Shown one piece after another: positions 1 to 8,125 of a stretch of 52,399 bases of DNA. The stretch spans positions 1-52,399 of the forward strand of contig JAQTVM010000011.1 in the NCBI GenBank assembly GCA_028706745.1, given 5' to 3'. The DNA comes from Candidatus Nanoarchaeia archaeon. Lineage in GTDB: Archaea > Nanobdellota > Nanobdellia > SCGC-AAA011-G17 > GW2011-AR17. Numbering within the stretch: position 1 is the stretch's first letter; every line of letters begins with the position of its first letter. The notes under the pieces were generated by a model. That model did not search any database. It was not told the DNA's origin and was given only the letters and a program-made list of their open reading frames with translations. The position numbers and the translations under genes are program-made.

Positions 1-156
1 ATACCTGTTCCTCTCCAGCTCATAGATTAAGCCTTCTTTTTTCAGGCGGTGCATTATAATTCTTGCATATTCTTCCGCCCCTGTTATGTTCTTCAGTTCC
101 CTTATCCCAAAGACAGGGTATTTTTCCAGTTCCCTTAAGATTTGCAGTTTTTTCAT
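1..156 (-). CDS. Winged-helix regulator, AbiEi-antitoxin-like N-terminus (partial)
   Basis: The first 52 residues are visible; the gene continues past the left edge. It begins MKKLQILRELEKYPVFGIRE and reads like the N-terminal winged-helix domain found on archaeal AbiEi-type antitoxins, where a short helix-turn-helix precedes a nucleotidyltransferase or antitoxin body. The ATG at 156 is the natural start: an upstream inverted repeat and a TATA-like box sit in the expected places. The rest of the protein cannot be seen, so the toxin-antitoxin assignment is an inference from the domain type. Other windows of this chromosome would show whether a partner gene follows. Confidence 0.55.
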   Translation of the reverse strand, partial: MKKLQILRELEKYPVFGIRELKNITGAEEYARIIMHRLKKEGLIYELERNRY

Positions 157-173
157 TTTCTATGCTACCTTAG

Positions 174-189
174 TTATCATTTTTGATAA
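174..189. promoter_or_regulatory. Inverted repeat, candidate operator of the winged-helix gene
   Basis: TTATCA and TGATAA form a 6-bp inverted repeat around a TTTT spacer. On the minus strand it lies immediately downstream of a TATATAAT element (about 188-197) and upstream of the start at 156. That is a typical place for an autoregulatory operator bound by the winged-helix protein it precedes; binding itself is inferred. Confidence 0.35.
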
Positions 190-348
190 TTATATACTCC
201 TCCAAGTTTAAAAAGCTTTCTATTTTCAAGAAAATGCCCTGCTAAACAAAATCTCCAATTCTGTCCGCGGCTTTAGAGGCATCTCCTGACTGCAATACTA
301 ATAGTTATAAATGCCGGATGGTTCATATATACAAGGAGAAAGAAGTAA

Positions 349-1461
349 ATGGAGCTTTTCAAAAACATAAAAGAGACAGAAAACCAGATTGCAAAAGCCG
401 ATACGCTGCTTAAGCAGGGGCTTCTAAAAGAGAAAATATCGCTCGCATTGAAAATACCCGAGGAAATCTGCGAAATCGCGTCTGCAAGAATGAGGAATGA
501 AAAAACGCAGAAAACAAGCCTTAAGGGGCTTTTCATGAACCTGAACGATTTAAGATTTGCAACAAATGAGACAGCCGCCAAATACAGGGCTAAAAGATTG
601 AAATGCAATACAATCATTGAAATCGGCTCCGGCATAGGATTGCAGAGCATCTGGCTTGCAAAAGAATGCAAAAAGGTAATTGCAATAGAGATTGACAAAA
701 GAAAGCACGAGTATGCAATTCAAAATGCAAAAATGCAGGGAATAAATAACATTGAATTCATTAACGAGGATGCATTGAAGATAAAGAAACTGACAAAAGC
801 AGACATTGTCTTCTGCGAAACAGAGAGGGAAGCGGAGGAAGATGAAAGAAAAATTGAAAAGCTGAAGCCGGATATAAAGAAAATCATTGAAACTTACGGC
901 AAAATAACAAAAGACATCTGCATTGAAGTTCCCCCTCAGATAAAGGATATCAAGCTTGACTGCGAAAAGGAATACCTTTCAGTAAATCACGAGCTTAACC
1001 GCCTGAATCTTTATTTCGGGAAACTGAAGAAATGCGAAGTTTCAGCCGTGATTGCGGAAACAGGGGAAAGATTGGAAAACAAAAGCAAGGAGCAGTTAAA
1101 GGAAAGCAAGCCGCTGAAATACATTCACGAAGCAGACAAGGCTGTTGAAAAAGCAGGATTGAAAGCTGAAATACAGCCAAGGGGAATCCACGCTTTCAAG
1201 GACTTCCTTACAAGCGAAAAGCCTGTAAAAAGCCCTTTCATCAAGAGCTCTTTTGAAATACTGCACAGGGTAATTGGATTTAATGATGCAATAAAGGCAT
1301 TGAAAAAAGAAAACTGCGGAAAAGCTGTTTTAAGGTACAGCATAAGCCCTGACAGGTACTGGAAAGAGAGAAAGAAATACGAGGATGAATTAAAAGGCGA
1401 AGAAACCCTTTACCTGTTTTCCTCAGGCAAAGAGCTTCTTGTCTGCAAAAAGATTTCTTAG
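349..1461 (+). CDS. Class I SAM-dependent methyltransferase with THUMP-like C-terminus
   Basis: A Rossmann-fold methyltransferase of 370 residues. Motif I is IIEIGSGIGLQ at about residues 89-99, followed by the acidic end of strand 2 (IAIEID) that binds the SAM ribose, and NEDALKI for the adenine pocket. There is no NPPY motif; the equivalent site is IVFCETE. The N-terminal 80 residues are helical and the C-terminal half resembles the THUMP-like domain that follows this methyltransferase type in bacteria and archaea, so an RNA substrate is likely but not shown. A TATA-like box lies at about 304-311 and a Shine-Dalgarno AAGGAG at 333-338. Confidence 0.7.
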   Translation: MELFKNIKETENQIAKADTLLKQGLLKEKISLALKIPEEICEIASARMRNEKTQKTSLKGLFMNLNDLRFATNETAAKYRAKRLKCNTIIEIGSGIGLQSIWLAKECKKVIAIEIDKRKHEYAIQNAKMQGINNIEFINEDALKIKKLTKADIVFCETEREAEEDERKIEKLKPDIKKIIETYGKITKDICIEVPPQIKDIKLDCEKEYLSVNHELNRLNLYFGKLKKCEVSAVIAETGERLENKSKEQLKESKPLKYIHEADKAVEKAGLKAEIQPRGIHAFKDFLTSEKPVKSPFIKSSFEILHRVIGFNDAIKALKKENCGKAVLRYSISPDRYWKERKKYEDELKGEETLYLFSSGKELLVCKKIS

Positions 1462-1480
1462 CGGCAGAGAGTGCCTTACT

Positions 1481-1735
1481 TTAGCGGTGCATCATGGGCA
1501 TGCATATGCCGTAGACTTTCCACTTCATGTATTTTGCAATTCCAATAAACAGCAAACCAAGGATGTATGCAAACAATCCGTAAGTAAAACCCAAGGATAC
1601 CTGCAATAGTATTCCCTGCAGAATTGATGCAAACCCCAATGCGCCAAAAAACACAGCTCCCAGGAAATAAAGCCCTCTTGCTCCCCTCTCCCTGAAAGAA
1701 CAGCACTCTTCTTTTTTCGCTTCTATCTTTTTCAT
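1481..1735 (-). CDS. Small two-helix membrane protein
   Basis: An 84-residue protein: a charged N-terminus (MKKIEAKKEECCSFRERGAR), two hydrophobic segments (about residues 21-43 and 47-66) and a short tail ending in MMHR. No family is recognised. It follows the glutaredoxin gene by 15 nt on the same strand, so the two are probably co-transcribed. The CC pair near the N-terminus next to a redox gene is suggestive of thiol chemistry, but that is speculation. Confidence 0.55.
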   Translation of the reverse strand: MKKIEAKKEECCSFRERGARGLYFLGAVFFGALGFASILQGILLQVSLGFTYGLFAYILGLLFIGIAKYMKWKVYGICMPMMHR

Positions 1736-1750
1736 TTTTCCACCTCTTTT

Positions 1751-1987
1751 TTACTTTAGATTAAGAGCTTTCTTCAGCTTTTGCTGGTCAAAGCCTATTA
1801 TGCATTCTTTGTCAACCATTATCACGGGCACGCCCATCTGCCCTGAAGCTTCTATCATCTCGGCAGCGGCTTTCCTGTCTTTTGACACGTCAACTGCCTC
1901 AAACTTAACATTGTGCTCTGCCAAAAACTGCTTTGCCATGTCGCAGTAAGGGCACGTCGGTGTTGTGTATACTTTTACTTTTGCCAT
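1751..1987 (-). CDS. Glutaredoxin-family thiol-disulfide oxidoreductase
   Basis: A 78-residue stand-alone glutaredoxin/NrdH-type domain of normal length. The dithiol site CPYC is at residues 12-15, the cis-proline loop is GVPVIMV, and GFD near the C-terminus matches the glutathione/thiol-binding segment of the family. It would reduce protein disulfides in the cytoplasm, using an unknown low-molecular-weight thiol or a thioredoxin-reductase-like partner. It is the first gene of a short minus-strand unit with the small membrane protein downstream. Confidence 0.9.
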   Translation of the reverse strand: MAKVKVYTTPTCPYCDMAKQFLAEHNVKFEAVDVSKDRKAAAEMIEASGQMGVPVIMVDKECIIGFDQQKLKKALNLK

Positions 1988-2059
1988 GCTATTCTCCTCC
2001 CTTAATGCAATATAAGCCGTTTTACTGGTATAAAAACATTATGGCTTTCTTTTTTAAAC

Positions 2060-3253
2060 TTAAATCAATTCTTCTTCTAATATTTTTAATATATCCGGCG
2101 CAACAAAAATTTTATTTCGCTTGTAAGGGGAAAACTCGATTATAACCCCTATTTTTAAGAGATAATCCATGCCCCTCTTAATTTTAGGATAATCTATATC
2201 TCCAAGCTCCGCTTGTAAAAGAGGAATTGAATAATAAGGTCTTTCAAAAAATTTGTCCAATAAATAAAATGAGATTGAAGTCGCGCCTTCTTCAGTTAAA
2301 TTATCCTTATAAGAGTTATATAATCCTATCATTTTTTTTACTTTTTTAGAAGTGCTGATGGCAACTTCTATTATACCTTCTAAAAAAAACTTTATCCATT
2401 TGGAATAATCTCCGGTTTGCCTTACTTCCATGAGAAGATTATAATAAGCATCTTTATATCTCTTAAAGTATGGGCTGATATACAAAATCGGCTCTTCCAA
2501 AATCTTTGTTTGTATAAGGTAAAGGGGAATTAAAGTCCTTCCCACTCTGCCATTCCCATCTTCGTAAGGATGTATGGTTTCAAAATAATAGTGAATAAGC
2601 CCTGCCTTTATCAGCCTCATATAACCTTCACTTTTATTGATATACTCAAACAGATAGTTCATCAATTCTTCAACTCTTTCTTCAGACGGCGGGACAAAAT
2701 CCGCATCAAGTATATCGTTTGTTGCGCCCCCTGCCTTTATCCAATTTTGCTGTTGCCTATATTGCCCTGTTTTTTTCTGAAATCCCCTGGTGCCCTCCAA
2801 TAAAGTGTGGTGCATTTCATTTAATAATTCCTTATTAATACTTTTTCCATTTTTTAATTCTGAAATAGCATAGTCGATTGCCCTGACAAAATTGACAACC
2901 TCTTTAACATTTGGATTGGTAAATTCCGGTTTTTTGCTTCCCGCCTCACTCAGAAAAACATCTGTCAGCGAAACAAATGTCCCCTCAATTTCAGAACTGC
3001 TGACTGCTTCTTTCCTTAAGTATGGATCTATAAACAATTTCAAATTGCCTATATTTTTGGTCAAACCCTGCAGCTCCCCTATTGCCCTATTCGCCTCATT
3101 GGATTTTTCCATTAATATTAAATCATTACAAAATTCATTCATCTCAGGCAGGGGATTAGGAAAAAAATATTCAAATTCAACAAATTCCCTGCCAAATGTT
3201 GCGCTTCTCCTTACCAATTGCCCGGCTTTTTCATTAAAATTTGGTAATTTCAT
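2060..3253 (-). CDS. Fic-domain protein, putative AMP-transferase with inhibitory helix
   Basis: The 397-residue protein carries the full Fic motif HPYEDGNGRVGR at residues 228-239, whose histidine is the catalytic base in AMP transfer to hydroxyl side chains. Upstream, SSEIEG at residues 86-91 fits the inhibitory-helix motif (S/T)xxxE(G/N), placing it with Fic proteins whose N-terminal helix blocks ATP. The last 70 residues look like a winged helix (KIKRGMDYLLKIG), suggesting DNA binding or autoregulation. The gene is more AT-rich than its neighbours and stands alone, consistent with horizontal transfer. The protein target is unknown. Confidence 0.9.
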   Translation of the reverse strand: MKLPNFNEKAGQLVRRSATFGREFVEFEYFFPNPLPEMNEFCNDLILMEKSNEANRAIGELQGLTKNIGNLKLFIDPYLRKEAVSSSEIEGTFVSLTDVFLSEAGSKKPEFTNPNVKEVVNFVRAIDYAISELKNGKSINKELLNEMHHTLLEGTRGFQKKTGQYRQQQNWIKAGGATNDILDADFVPPSEERVEELMNYLFEYINKSEGYMRLIKAGLIHYYFETIHPYEDGNGRVGRTLIPLYLIQTKILEEPILYISPYFKRYKDAYYNLLMEVRQTGDYSKWIKFFLEGIIEVAISTSKKVKKMIGLYNSYKDNLTEEGATSISFYLLDKFFERPYYSIPLLQAELGDIDYPKIKRGMDYLLKIGVIIEFSPYKRNKIFVAPDILKILEEELI

Positions 3254-3425
3254 AGCTATTTTGAGGGATTATTAGTATTTATATTTTTCGGTTATTTAGT
3301 TATTAAGGCTAAGCATATTATCACATTATGCCAAAAGAGTTAATTAAAGATTAAGCTAAACACAAAAACGTTAAAGGATTTAGCACTTATTAACGAAAAA
3401 TGCATAAAATGTTAATAAGATATGA

Positions 3426-4199
3426 TTATGGCTTTCTTTTACTGAAATAAACAAGCATAGGGATGCCAATTAACAGCATTGCAATGCAAAGCAGCTGCCC
3501 CATGCTTAAAACCCCGAAAAACAATCCTATTTGCGCATCCGGCTCTCTTAAAAATTCAATGAAAAACCTCAAAAAGCCGTACATTACCAAAAACAACGAA
3601 AACATCACTCCTTTTTTTAATTTCATATTCCTTATTGAATAAAGCGCTGAAAACATAAACAGGTTCTTCAACGCTTCATACAACTGCGAAGGATGCCTGA
3701 AGCCGTCAACTGAAGGAAATTTAACAGCCCATGAAACAGAGGTTATCCTGCCGTAAAGCTCTCCGTTGATGAAATTCCCTATCCTGCCAAGGAACAGGCA
3801 GAATGCAACAGGAATCACCATTATGTCTGCAAGCTCCCAAAAGCTTATTTTATGCTTTCCTGCAAACCATATTCCCATCACTATTGCGCCGACAAGCCCG
3901 CCGTGGAATGAAAGCCCGCCCTGCCATACAGCCAGCATTTGCAGGGGATTATCAATAAAATAGCCGAGGTTGTAGAATAATATGTAAAATATTCTTGAAA
4001 AAACAACAATGGCAAGAAGAGTATAAGCGACAAAGTCAAGTATCTCCTCTTTTTTTATTCCCAGCTTTCTCTCTCTAAAAATCCTTTTCAGCATGAAATA
4101 AGCGAATATTGCGCCTATGATGTATGCAAGCGAATAGTATCTTATTTCCAAAGGGCCGATTGAAGCCAAAACAGGATTAATTGTGCTGTAAAATGCCAT
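3426..4199 (-). CDS. lgt: Prolipoprotein diacylglyceryl transferase
   Basis: A 257-residue polytopic membrane protein with the signature of bacterial Lgt: SFHGGLVG, GRIGNFINGELYGR, HPSQLYEA and RFFIEFLREPD, in the right order. Lgt transfers diacylglycerol from a phospholipid to the lipobox cysteine of secreted prolipoproteins. All expected conserved stretches are present and the length is normal. Its start overlaps the end of the Lit-type gene by 23 nt, so translation is probably coupled. Archaea usually lack a recognisable Lgt, and archaeal lipids are ether-linked, so its lipid donor is an open question. No clear lipobox occurs in the secreted proteins of this window. Confidence 0.93.
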   Translation of the reverse strand: MAFYSTINPVLASIGPLEIRYYSLAYIIGAIFAYFMLKRIFRERKLGIKKEEILDFVAYTLLAIVVFSRIFYILFYNLGYFIDNPLQMLAVWQGGLSFHGGLVGAIVMGIWFAGKHKISFWELADIMVIPVAFCLFLGRIGNFINGELYGRITSVSWAVKFPSVDGFRHPSQLYEALKNLFMFSALYSIRNMKLKKGVMFSLFLVMYGFLRFFIEFLREPDAQIGLFFGVLSMGQLLCIAMLLIGIPMLVYFSKRKP

Positions 4200-4842
4200 A
4201 AAGCTTCTTCTCCATGTATTTTACAAGCAAACCGGCTGCAAGCATGCCAAAAGACAAGACTGCCGAGGTTAAAAATATTCTCCTTGCAATAAGCCTGAAG
4301 AATGACTCGGGCAGAAGTACAATTATCCTGTCTGTTTCAGGATTCATCAGCCACAAGGAGTTTGAAAAAAATATAGTATGGAATTTCTCAAAAACCCACT
4401 GGAAATTAATTGAAAGCAGAACGAGGACAAGCACAAAAGAGAGTGATGCAATGCCTCCTGCAATAAGGCAGTGAGCCATAAGCGAAATGTCTCTCTTGAA
4501 AAAAGCATAAGCAATAATTCCAAAGCAGAACAGCATTGAAATCATAAGCAAAACAGCGCTTAATGAGAAAAGAGTTTTCACGTCCTTCATGTGCGCTGTT
4601 TCCTTTTCATTGAAAAAAGCAGGATTTAATTCACTGCCTTCCTTAATGTAGCCAAGCAGATTGCCCGCCCTTGCATCCGCGTCAGGAAGGGAAGCGTAAA
4701 TATCTTTTGCCCTGAAAAAAGAAGCATAAAAACCTTCGTCAAAAGCAGATATCCTGACAGCTGAAAGCAGGTACATCAATACTGCGAAGAATGCAAACAA
4801 GGCAATAATAATCCTCTTCTTGTTTCTTGCTTTCATTCGCAC
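4177..4842 (-). CDS. DUF1461 membrane protein, Lit-type lipoprotein transacylase family
   Basis: 221 residues with four membrane segments and a large extracytoplasmic loop (about residues 31-92). FDEGFYASFF, H84 in ETAHMKDVK, and H155 in FHTIFFSNSLWLMNP followed by TDRIIVLLPESFF match the DUF1461/TIGR01906 family. That family includes Lit, the bacterial enzyme that moves an acyl chain from the glyceryl group of a lipoprotein to its N-terminal cysteine. The link to Lit is from memory of the family and should be confirmed by profile search. Its position between fen1 and lgt, overlapping both, supports a lipoprotein-modification role. Confidence 0.72.
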   Translation of the reverse strand: MRMKARNKKRIIIALFAFFAVLMYLLSAVRISAFDEGFYASFFRAKDIYASLPDADARAGNLLGYIKEGSELNPAFFNEKETAHMKDVKTLFSLSAVLLMISMLFCFGIIAYAFFKRDISLMAHCLIAGGIASLSFVLVLVLLSINFQWVFEKFHTIFFSNSLWLMNPETDRIIVLLPESFFRLIARRIFLTSAVLSFGMLAAGLLVKYMEKKLYGILQHN

Positions 4843-5720
4843 CTCTGAATTGCATTTTCAACCCTTTCCCTGCTAAACTGCCTCTGCATTACAAGAAAAT
4901 CAAACAGCCCTTCCCTGTCCGGCTTTTTCCATTTCAGCGAATAATTCCTGTTAACAGGCATTTTGCTTATGTGATTGAACACATCTTCCCATCCATATTC
5001 GTCTTTCCAGCCAAGCTCTTCAAACATCTTTCCAAAGTCATTGCCGTGCTTCTGCACAAGCTTTAATGCCTTTTTCTGCCCTATGCCGTAAATCCCCTTG
5101 TTGTAATCAGTGCCCACAAGCATTGCAAGCGCAATAAGCTGCTTTTGATTTATTGAGAGCTCTTTTAACAAATGATTCAACTCCAAAGCCTGCATTCCGA
5201 TTATTACCTTTTTTCCTGCGGATGTTTTTCTTGACTTTGACATTGTAATATTTGTAATTAGTCTTGGCGCATTGTAAAGAAGGCAGTCATAATCCTGCGA
5301 GGCAACAGCCCACGCATCGCCCTGCCTGCAAATATAAGCCGCCTGAGCTTCTCCGTCAGCCATTGCCTGCACAACAGGCAGCCCCATAAGCGACAAAAGC
5401 TGTTTTGCATCCTCTGCCATTTCATCTGTTATTGTCTCAGATGTTCTCGGCATTGCAGGCTCTTCAGGCTTTTCATTCGGCAGAAGAAAAGGCCCGTCAA
5501 ATACAAAGCACGGCTTTGCGCCCATCTCAAGAAGCCTTGCAGTCCTGTAAAACAATCCGGACAGGTGGGTTGTCACATTCCCTTTATTGTCATTAAGCAT
5601 AGGCATTGTTCTCATGAACTGGTGCAATTGAATGTAAGTGTCGACTGCGATTATTCTGCCTTTCAGCTCCTCTTTTTTCAGGTTGCGGAAATTCACAATG
5701 CCTGCTATGTTCACGCCCAT
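4833..5720 (-). CDS. fen: Flap endonuclease FEN-1, short form
   Basis: A structure-specific 5' flap nuclease for Okazaki-fragment and repair processing. The XPG-N and XPG-I signatures are present: IIAVDTYIQLHQF (metal ligand D27), FVFDG (D75), ADGEAQAAYI, ASQDYDCLLY and VGTDYNKG. At 295 residues it is about 40 shorter than usual archaeal FEN-1. The stretch between FVFDG and MAEDAK is about 24 residues instead of roughly 46, so the basic helical arch is largely missing, and no C-terminal PCNA-binding QxxLxxFF is seen. It is the first gene of an overlapping run with the Lit-type gene and lgt. Confidence 0.9.
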   Translation of the reverse strand: MGVNIAGIVNFRNLKKEELKGRIIAVDTYIQLHQFMRTMPMLNDNKGNVTTHLSGLFYRTARLLEMGAKPCFVFDGPFLLPNEKPEEPAMPRTSETITDEMAEDAKQLLSLMGLPVVQAMADGEAQAAYICRQGDAWAVASQDYDCLLYNAPRLITNITMSKSRKTSAGKKVIIGMQALELNHLLKELSINQKQLIALAMLVGTDYNKGIYGIGQKKALKLVQKHGNDFGKMFEELGWKDEYGWEDVFNHISKMPVNRNYSLKWKKPDREGLFDFLVMQRQFSRERVENAIQRCE

Positions 5721-5764
5721 AAGCTCATGATGGGAAATGCCCTATTTATTCTTATTGGTTGCGT

Positions 5765-6247
5765 TCATATTTTTAATTCAAAACCCGCTTTTATTGCCGC
5801 AATATTCTCTTTAATGAATTTTTGCGGAAGAATTCCGGATATCATCTTTTCATCCATTCCAATGCCAAGAAGCTTGATTAAATACCCGAGCGCCACCATG
5901 TTAAGCATTGTCTTGTTTGAGAACATTTTTTCCGCTGTTTCCCTGAAAGGGGCTTTTATATCTCCTTCTTTAATATTAAGCGATGAATCCGCAATTGTTT
6001 TTTTTGCATTGAACTCGTATTTTGAATTGTCAAGCACAACAAGAAAATCCGCTGAATCAATAAGCGGGTTGATTATTTTTTCCTTTGAGAATGTTAAATA
6101 TCCCTGTATTCCGCCCCCCCTCATTGCGGCATCATAGTCATAGAATGCAGAAACATTAAACCCCTTGAGCATAAGGTACTCTGCCAATACATTTCCCATG
6201 AATTTTATTCCCTGCCCTCCTGTGCCTGTTATTATGAGCTTAGCCAT
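5765..6247 (-). CDS. korC: 2-oxoacid:ferredoxin oxidoreductase, gamma subunit
   Basis: A 160-residue gamma subunit starting with the diagnostic TGTGGQGIKFMGNVLAEYL, then a YDYDAAMRGGG segment and the FLVVLDNSKYEF region, all typical of KorC/PorC/VorC subunits. In the complex it helps bind CoA and the thiamine diphosphate cofactor at the subunit interface. It overlaps the beta gene by 8 nt and closes the three-gene run. Substrate choice (2-oxoglutarate, pyruvate or branched-chain acids) cannot be fixed from this subunit. Confidence 0.9.
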   Translation of the reverse strand: MAKLIITGTGGQGIKFMGNVLAEYLMLKGFNVSAFYDYDAAMRGGGIQGYLTFSKEKIINPLIDSADFLVVLDNSKYEFNAKKTIADSSLNIKEGDIKAPFRETAEKMFSNKTMLNMVALGYLIKLLGIGMDEKMISGILPQKFIKENIAAIKAGFELKI

Positions 6248-6965
6248 TTTTCACCATTCCCAGCTCATCTTCACGCAAAACCCTGTTTTCTTCAGTTAGC
6301 TTATAGCTTTTCTTGAGCCATTCAAGCAGCTCCTGCCCTGTCTTGAAAGCGGGATTCTTTGAGCGCGTAATGCACCTTGTCCTTATTTCAACAAAGCTAA
6401 AACCTTTCCATTTAACTGCATCCTTAATGCGCTCTTTCATGTGAAGGATATGGGCTGGTGTTGTTCTTGCATAAAAATAATTCTTGTTCAATGTGCATAA
6501 TCCCTGAAGGTTTATCGGCTCAATGTCGCTTCCTTTCGGGGAAGTCATTGTTACAGAGCCAATGGAAGTTGTTGGGGCAAGCTGTCCGCCGGTTAGCCCG
6601 TATATCTCATTGTTGACGCAGATTACGGTTATGTCAATGTTCCTTCTTGACGAATGAATCAAATGGTTTCCGCCTATGCCTGACAAATCCCCGTCTCCGC
6701 TTACTACAATAACATTAAGCTCCGGGTTTGCCCTCTTAATTCCCTCTGCAACAGGAATTGCCCTGCCGTGGGTTGTATGGACTGAATCAAGGTTCATATA
6801 CCCTGCAAACCTGCCTGTGCATCCAATGCCTGAAACAACAACAGTATTTTCTTTTGACAAGCCAAGCTCTGCAAGAACATTTGCAAACTGCCCGAGCACA
6901 ATTCCCAAAGAGCAGCCCTGGCACCAGATAGCGGGCATTCTCTCATTCTTTATCAGGTCATTCAT
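6240..6965 (-). CDS. korB: 2-oxoacid:ferredoxin oxidoreductase, beta subunit (ThDP-binding)
   Basis: 241 residues carrying the thiamine-diphosphate/Mg motif GDGDLSGIGGNHLIH and the following CVNNEIYGLTGGQ. The N-terminal WCQGCSLG and the IGCTGR segment supply cysteines of the kind that ligate the proximal [4Fe-4S] cluster. It performs the decarboxylation and passes electrons to ferredoxin. Length and motif order are normal for KorB. Its start overlaps the end of the alpha gene by 8 nt. Best match in style is the 2-oxoglutarate synthase group, but this is not certain. Confidence 0.92.
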   Translation of the reverse strand: MNDLIKNERMPAIWCQGCSLGIVLGQFANVLAELGLSKENTVVVSGIGCTGRFAGYMNLDSVHTTHGRAIPVAEGIKRANPELNVIVVSGDGDLSGIGGNHLIHSSRRNIDITVICVNNEIYGLTGGQLAPTTSIGSVTMTSPKGSDIEPINLQGLCTLNKNYFYARTTPAHILHMKERIKDAVKWKGFSFVEIRTRCITRSKNPAFKTGQELLEWLKKSYKLTEENRVLREDELGMVKNG

Positions 6966-7968
6966 TGCGCAGCTCCTTTCTTATTTCGTCAGCAGACACT
7001 GTTCCGCCCAAGACAGGTATCTTTCTTACTTCCCTCTTAAGGAAAGATTCAATAAGTGTTGCATACTGCCCGTCATTCATTTCAATCACTGTTATTTTCT
7101 TGTATTTTTTTGCTATTTCCCTTAGCTCATCAAGAATAGGAAAAACCCTTATCGGCCTGAACAAGGCATATTCATTGCTCATTTCTGAAACAGCCCTTGA
7201 CAAGATGCCGTAGCTTATTATCAAAGTGTCAGAATTTTTGTTTTCAATGTATTCATAAAAATTGTACCTGCCTGCAGCAGACATTACTTCATCCTTGTAT
7301 GATTTGTACCACTGCCTGTAATAAAGGGAGTCTTTTGTTTTGGGGATTCCGTCCTTTGAAAGCAGCCCTGTAAAATGCCTGTTTCCGCTGCCAAGCGGCT
7401 TTATTTTTCTTTCCTTTAATTGAACTTTAATTGCATCAAGGTCAACTGACTCAGCCAGGTGGCTTAAGATAGCGTCAGAAAGAAGAAACACAGGGCACCT
7501 TGCATCCTCTGCCGCATTAAACGCCTCAATTGTGTATTTATAGCATTCCTCGGCAGAATTAGGGTAAAATGCAATTGAAACAAAATCCCCGTGAGAGCCG
7601 TGGTATGCCTGAAGCATGTCAGCCTGCGCAGCAAGCGTCGGCATGCCTGTGCTTGGACCCACTCTCTGCGAATTTACAATTACAACAGGAACCCGCATCA
7701 TATGCGCAAGCCCAATCCCCTCCTGCATTAAGCTGAAACCGGGACCGGATGTTGCTGTCATTGATTTTTTTCCTGCCAATGAAGCGCCTATAATCATGCT
7801 GACTGAAGCAATCTCATCCTCTGCATTTACAAAGGCAATATCTGACTTTGAAAGCTCGTGCATTATTTCAGAAGCAGGGGTAATAGGGTAGCCTGCATAA
7901 AATCCAAGCCCTGCCTTTAAGGCGCCTTTCACAATCGCTTCATTTCCCTCTGCAATAGTTTTTGCCAC
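6958..7968 (-). CDS. korA: 2-oxoacid:ferredoxin oxidoreductase, alpha subunit
   Basis: 336 residues, beginning with GNEAIVKGALKAGLGFYAGY and PITPASEIMHELS, the domain that binds the pyrimidine side of the thiamine cofactor; TSGPGFSLMQEGIG and PVFLLSDA are further family stretches. The C-terminal transketolase-like domain ends in KKITVIEMNDGQ. No small ferredoxin (delta) subunit gene is next to korABC here, so electrons must pass directly to a separate ferredoxin. A TATA box 22-32 nt upstream of the ATG implies a leaderless transcript for this operon. Confidence 0.92.
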   Translation of the reverse strand: MAKTIAEGNEAIVKGALKAGLGFYAGYPITPASEIMHELSKSDIAFVNAEDEIASVSMIIGASLAGKKSMTATSGPGFSLMQEGIGLAHMMRVPVVIVNSQRVGPSTGMPTLAAQADMLQAYHGSHGDFVSIAFYPNSAEECYKYTIEAFNAAEDARCPVFLLSDAILSHLAESVDLDAIKVQLKERKIKPLGSGNRHFTGLLSKDGIPKTKDSLYYRQWYKSYKDEVMSAAGRYNFYEYIENKNSDTLIISYGILSRAVSEMSNEYALFRPIRVFPILDELREIAKKYKKITVIEMNDGQYATLIESFLKREVRKIPVLGGTVSADEIRKELRNE

Positions 7969-7990
7969 TGCATTTCTGATAAATCAGGTG

Positions 7991-8000
7991 TATTTAAATA
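7991..8000 (-). promoter_or_regulatory. TATA box of the korABC operon
   Basis: TATTTAAATA centred about 27 nt upstream of the korA ATG on the minus strand. The spacing puts transcription start at or next to the start codon, as in many archaeal leaderless mRNAs. Confidence 0.6.
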
Positions 8001-8095
8001 TTGTTAAGCAAAAAAGCAAATGCTTTGCCCCATAACCTTTCCCGAAATCATGCTTTTCGAAAAACCGGTCTCTTGCAGAACAAAGTATAATAATA

Positions 8096-8104
8096 CTTAT
8101 AAAG
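8096..8104 (+). promoter_or_regulatory. TATA box of the TIM-barrel/methyltransferase unit
   Basis: CTTATAAAG centred 26 nt upstream of the ATG at 8126. It is divergent from the korA promoter in the same 157-nt gap. No Shine-Dalgarno sequence precedes the ATG, which fits a leaderless mRNA. Confidence 0.6.
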
Positions 8105-8125
8105 AGAACAGCTTAAGATTAAATC

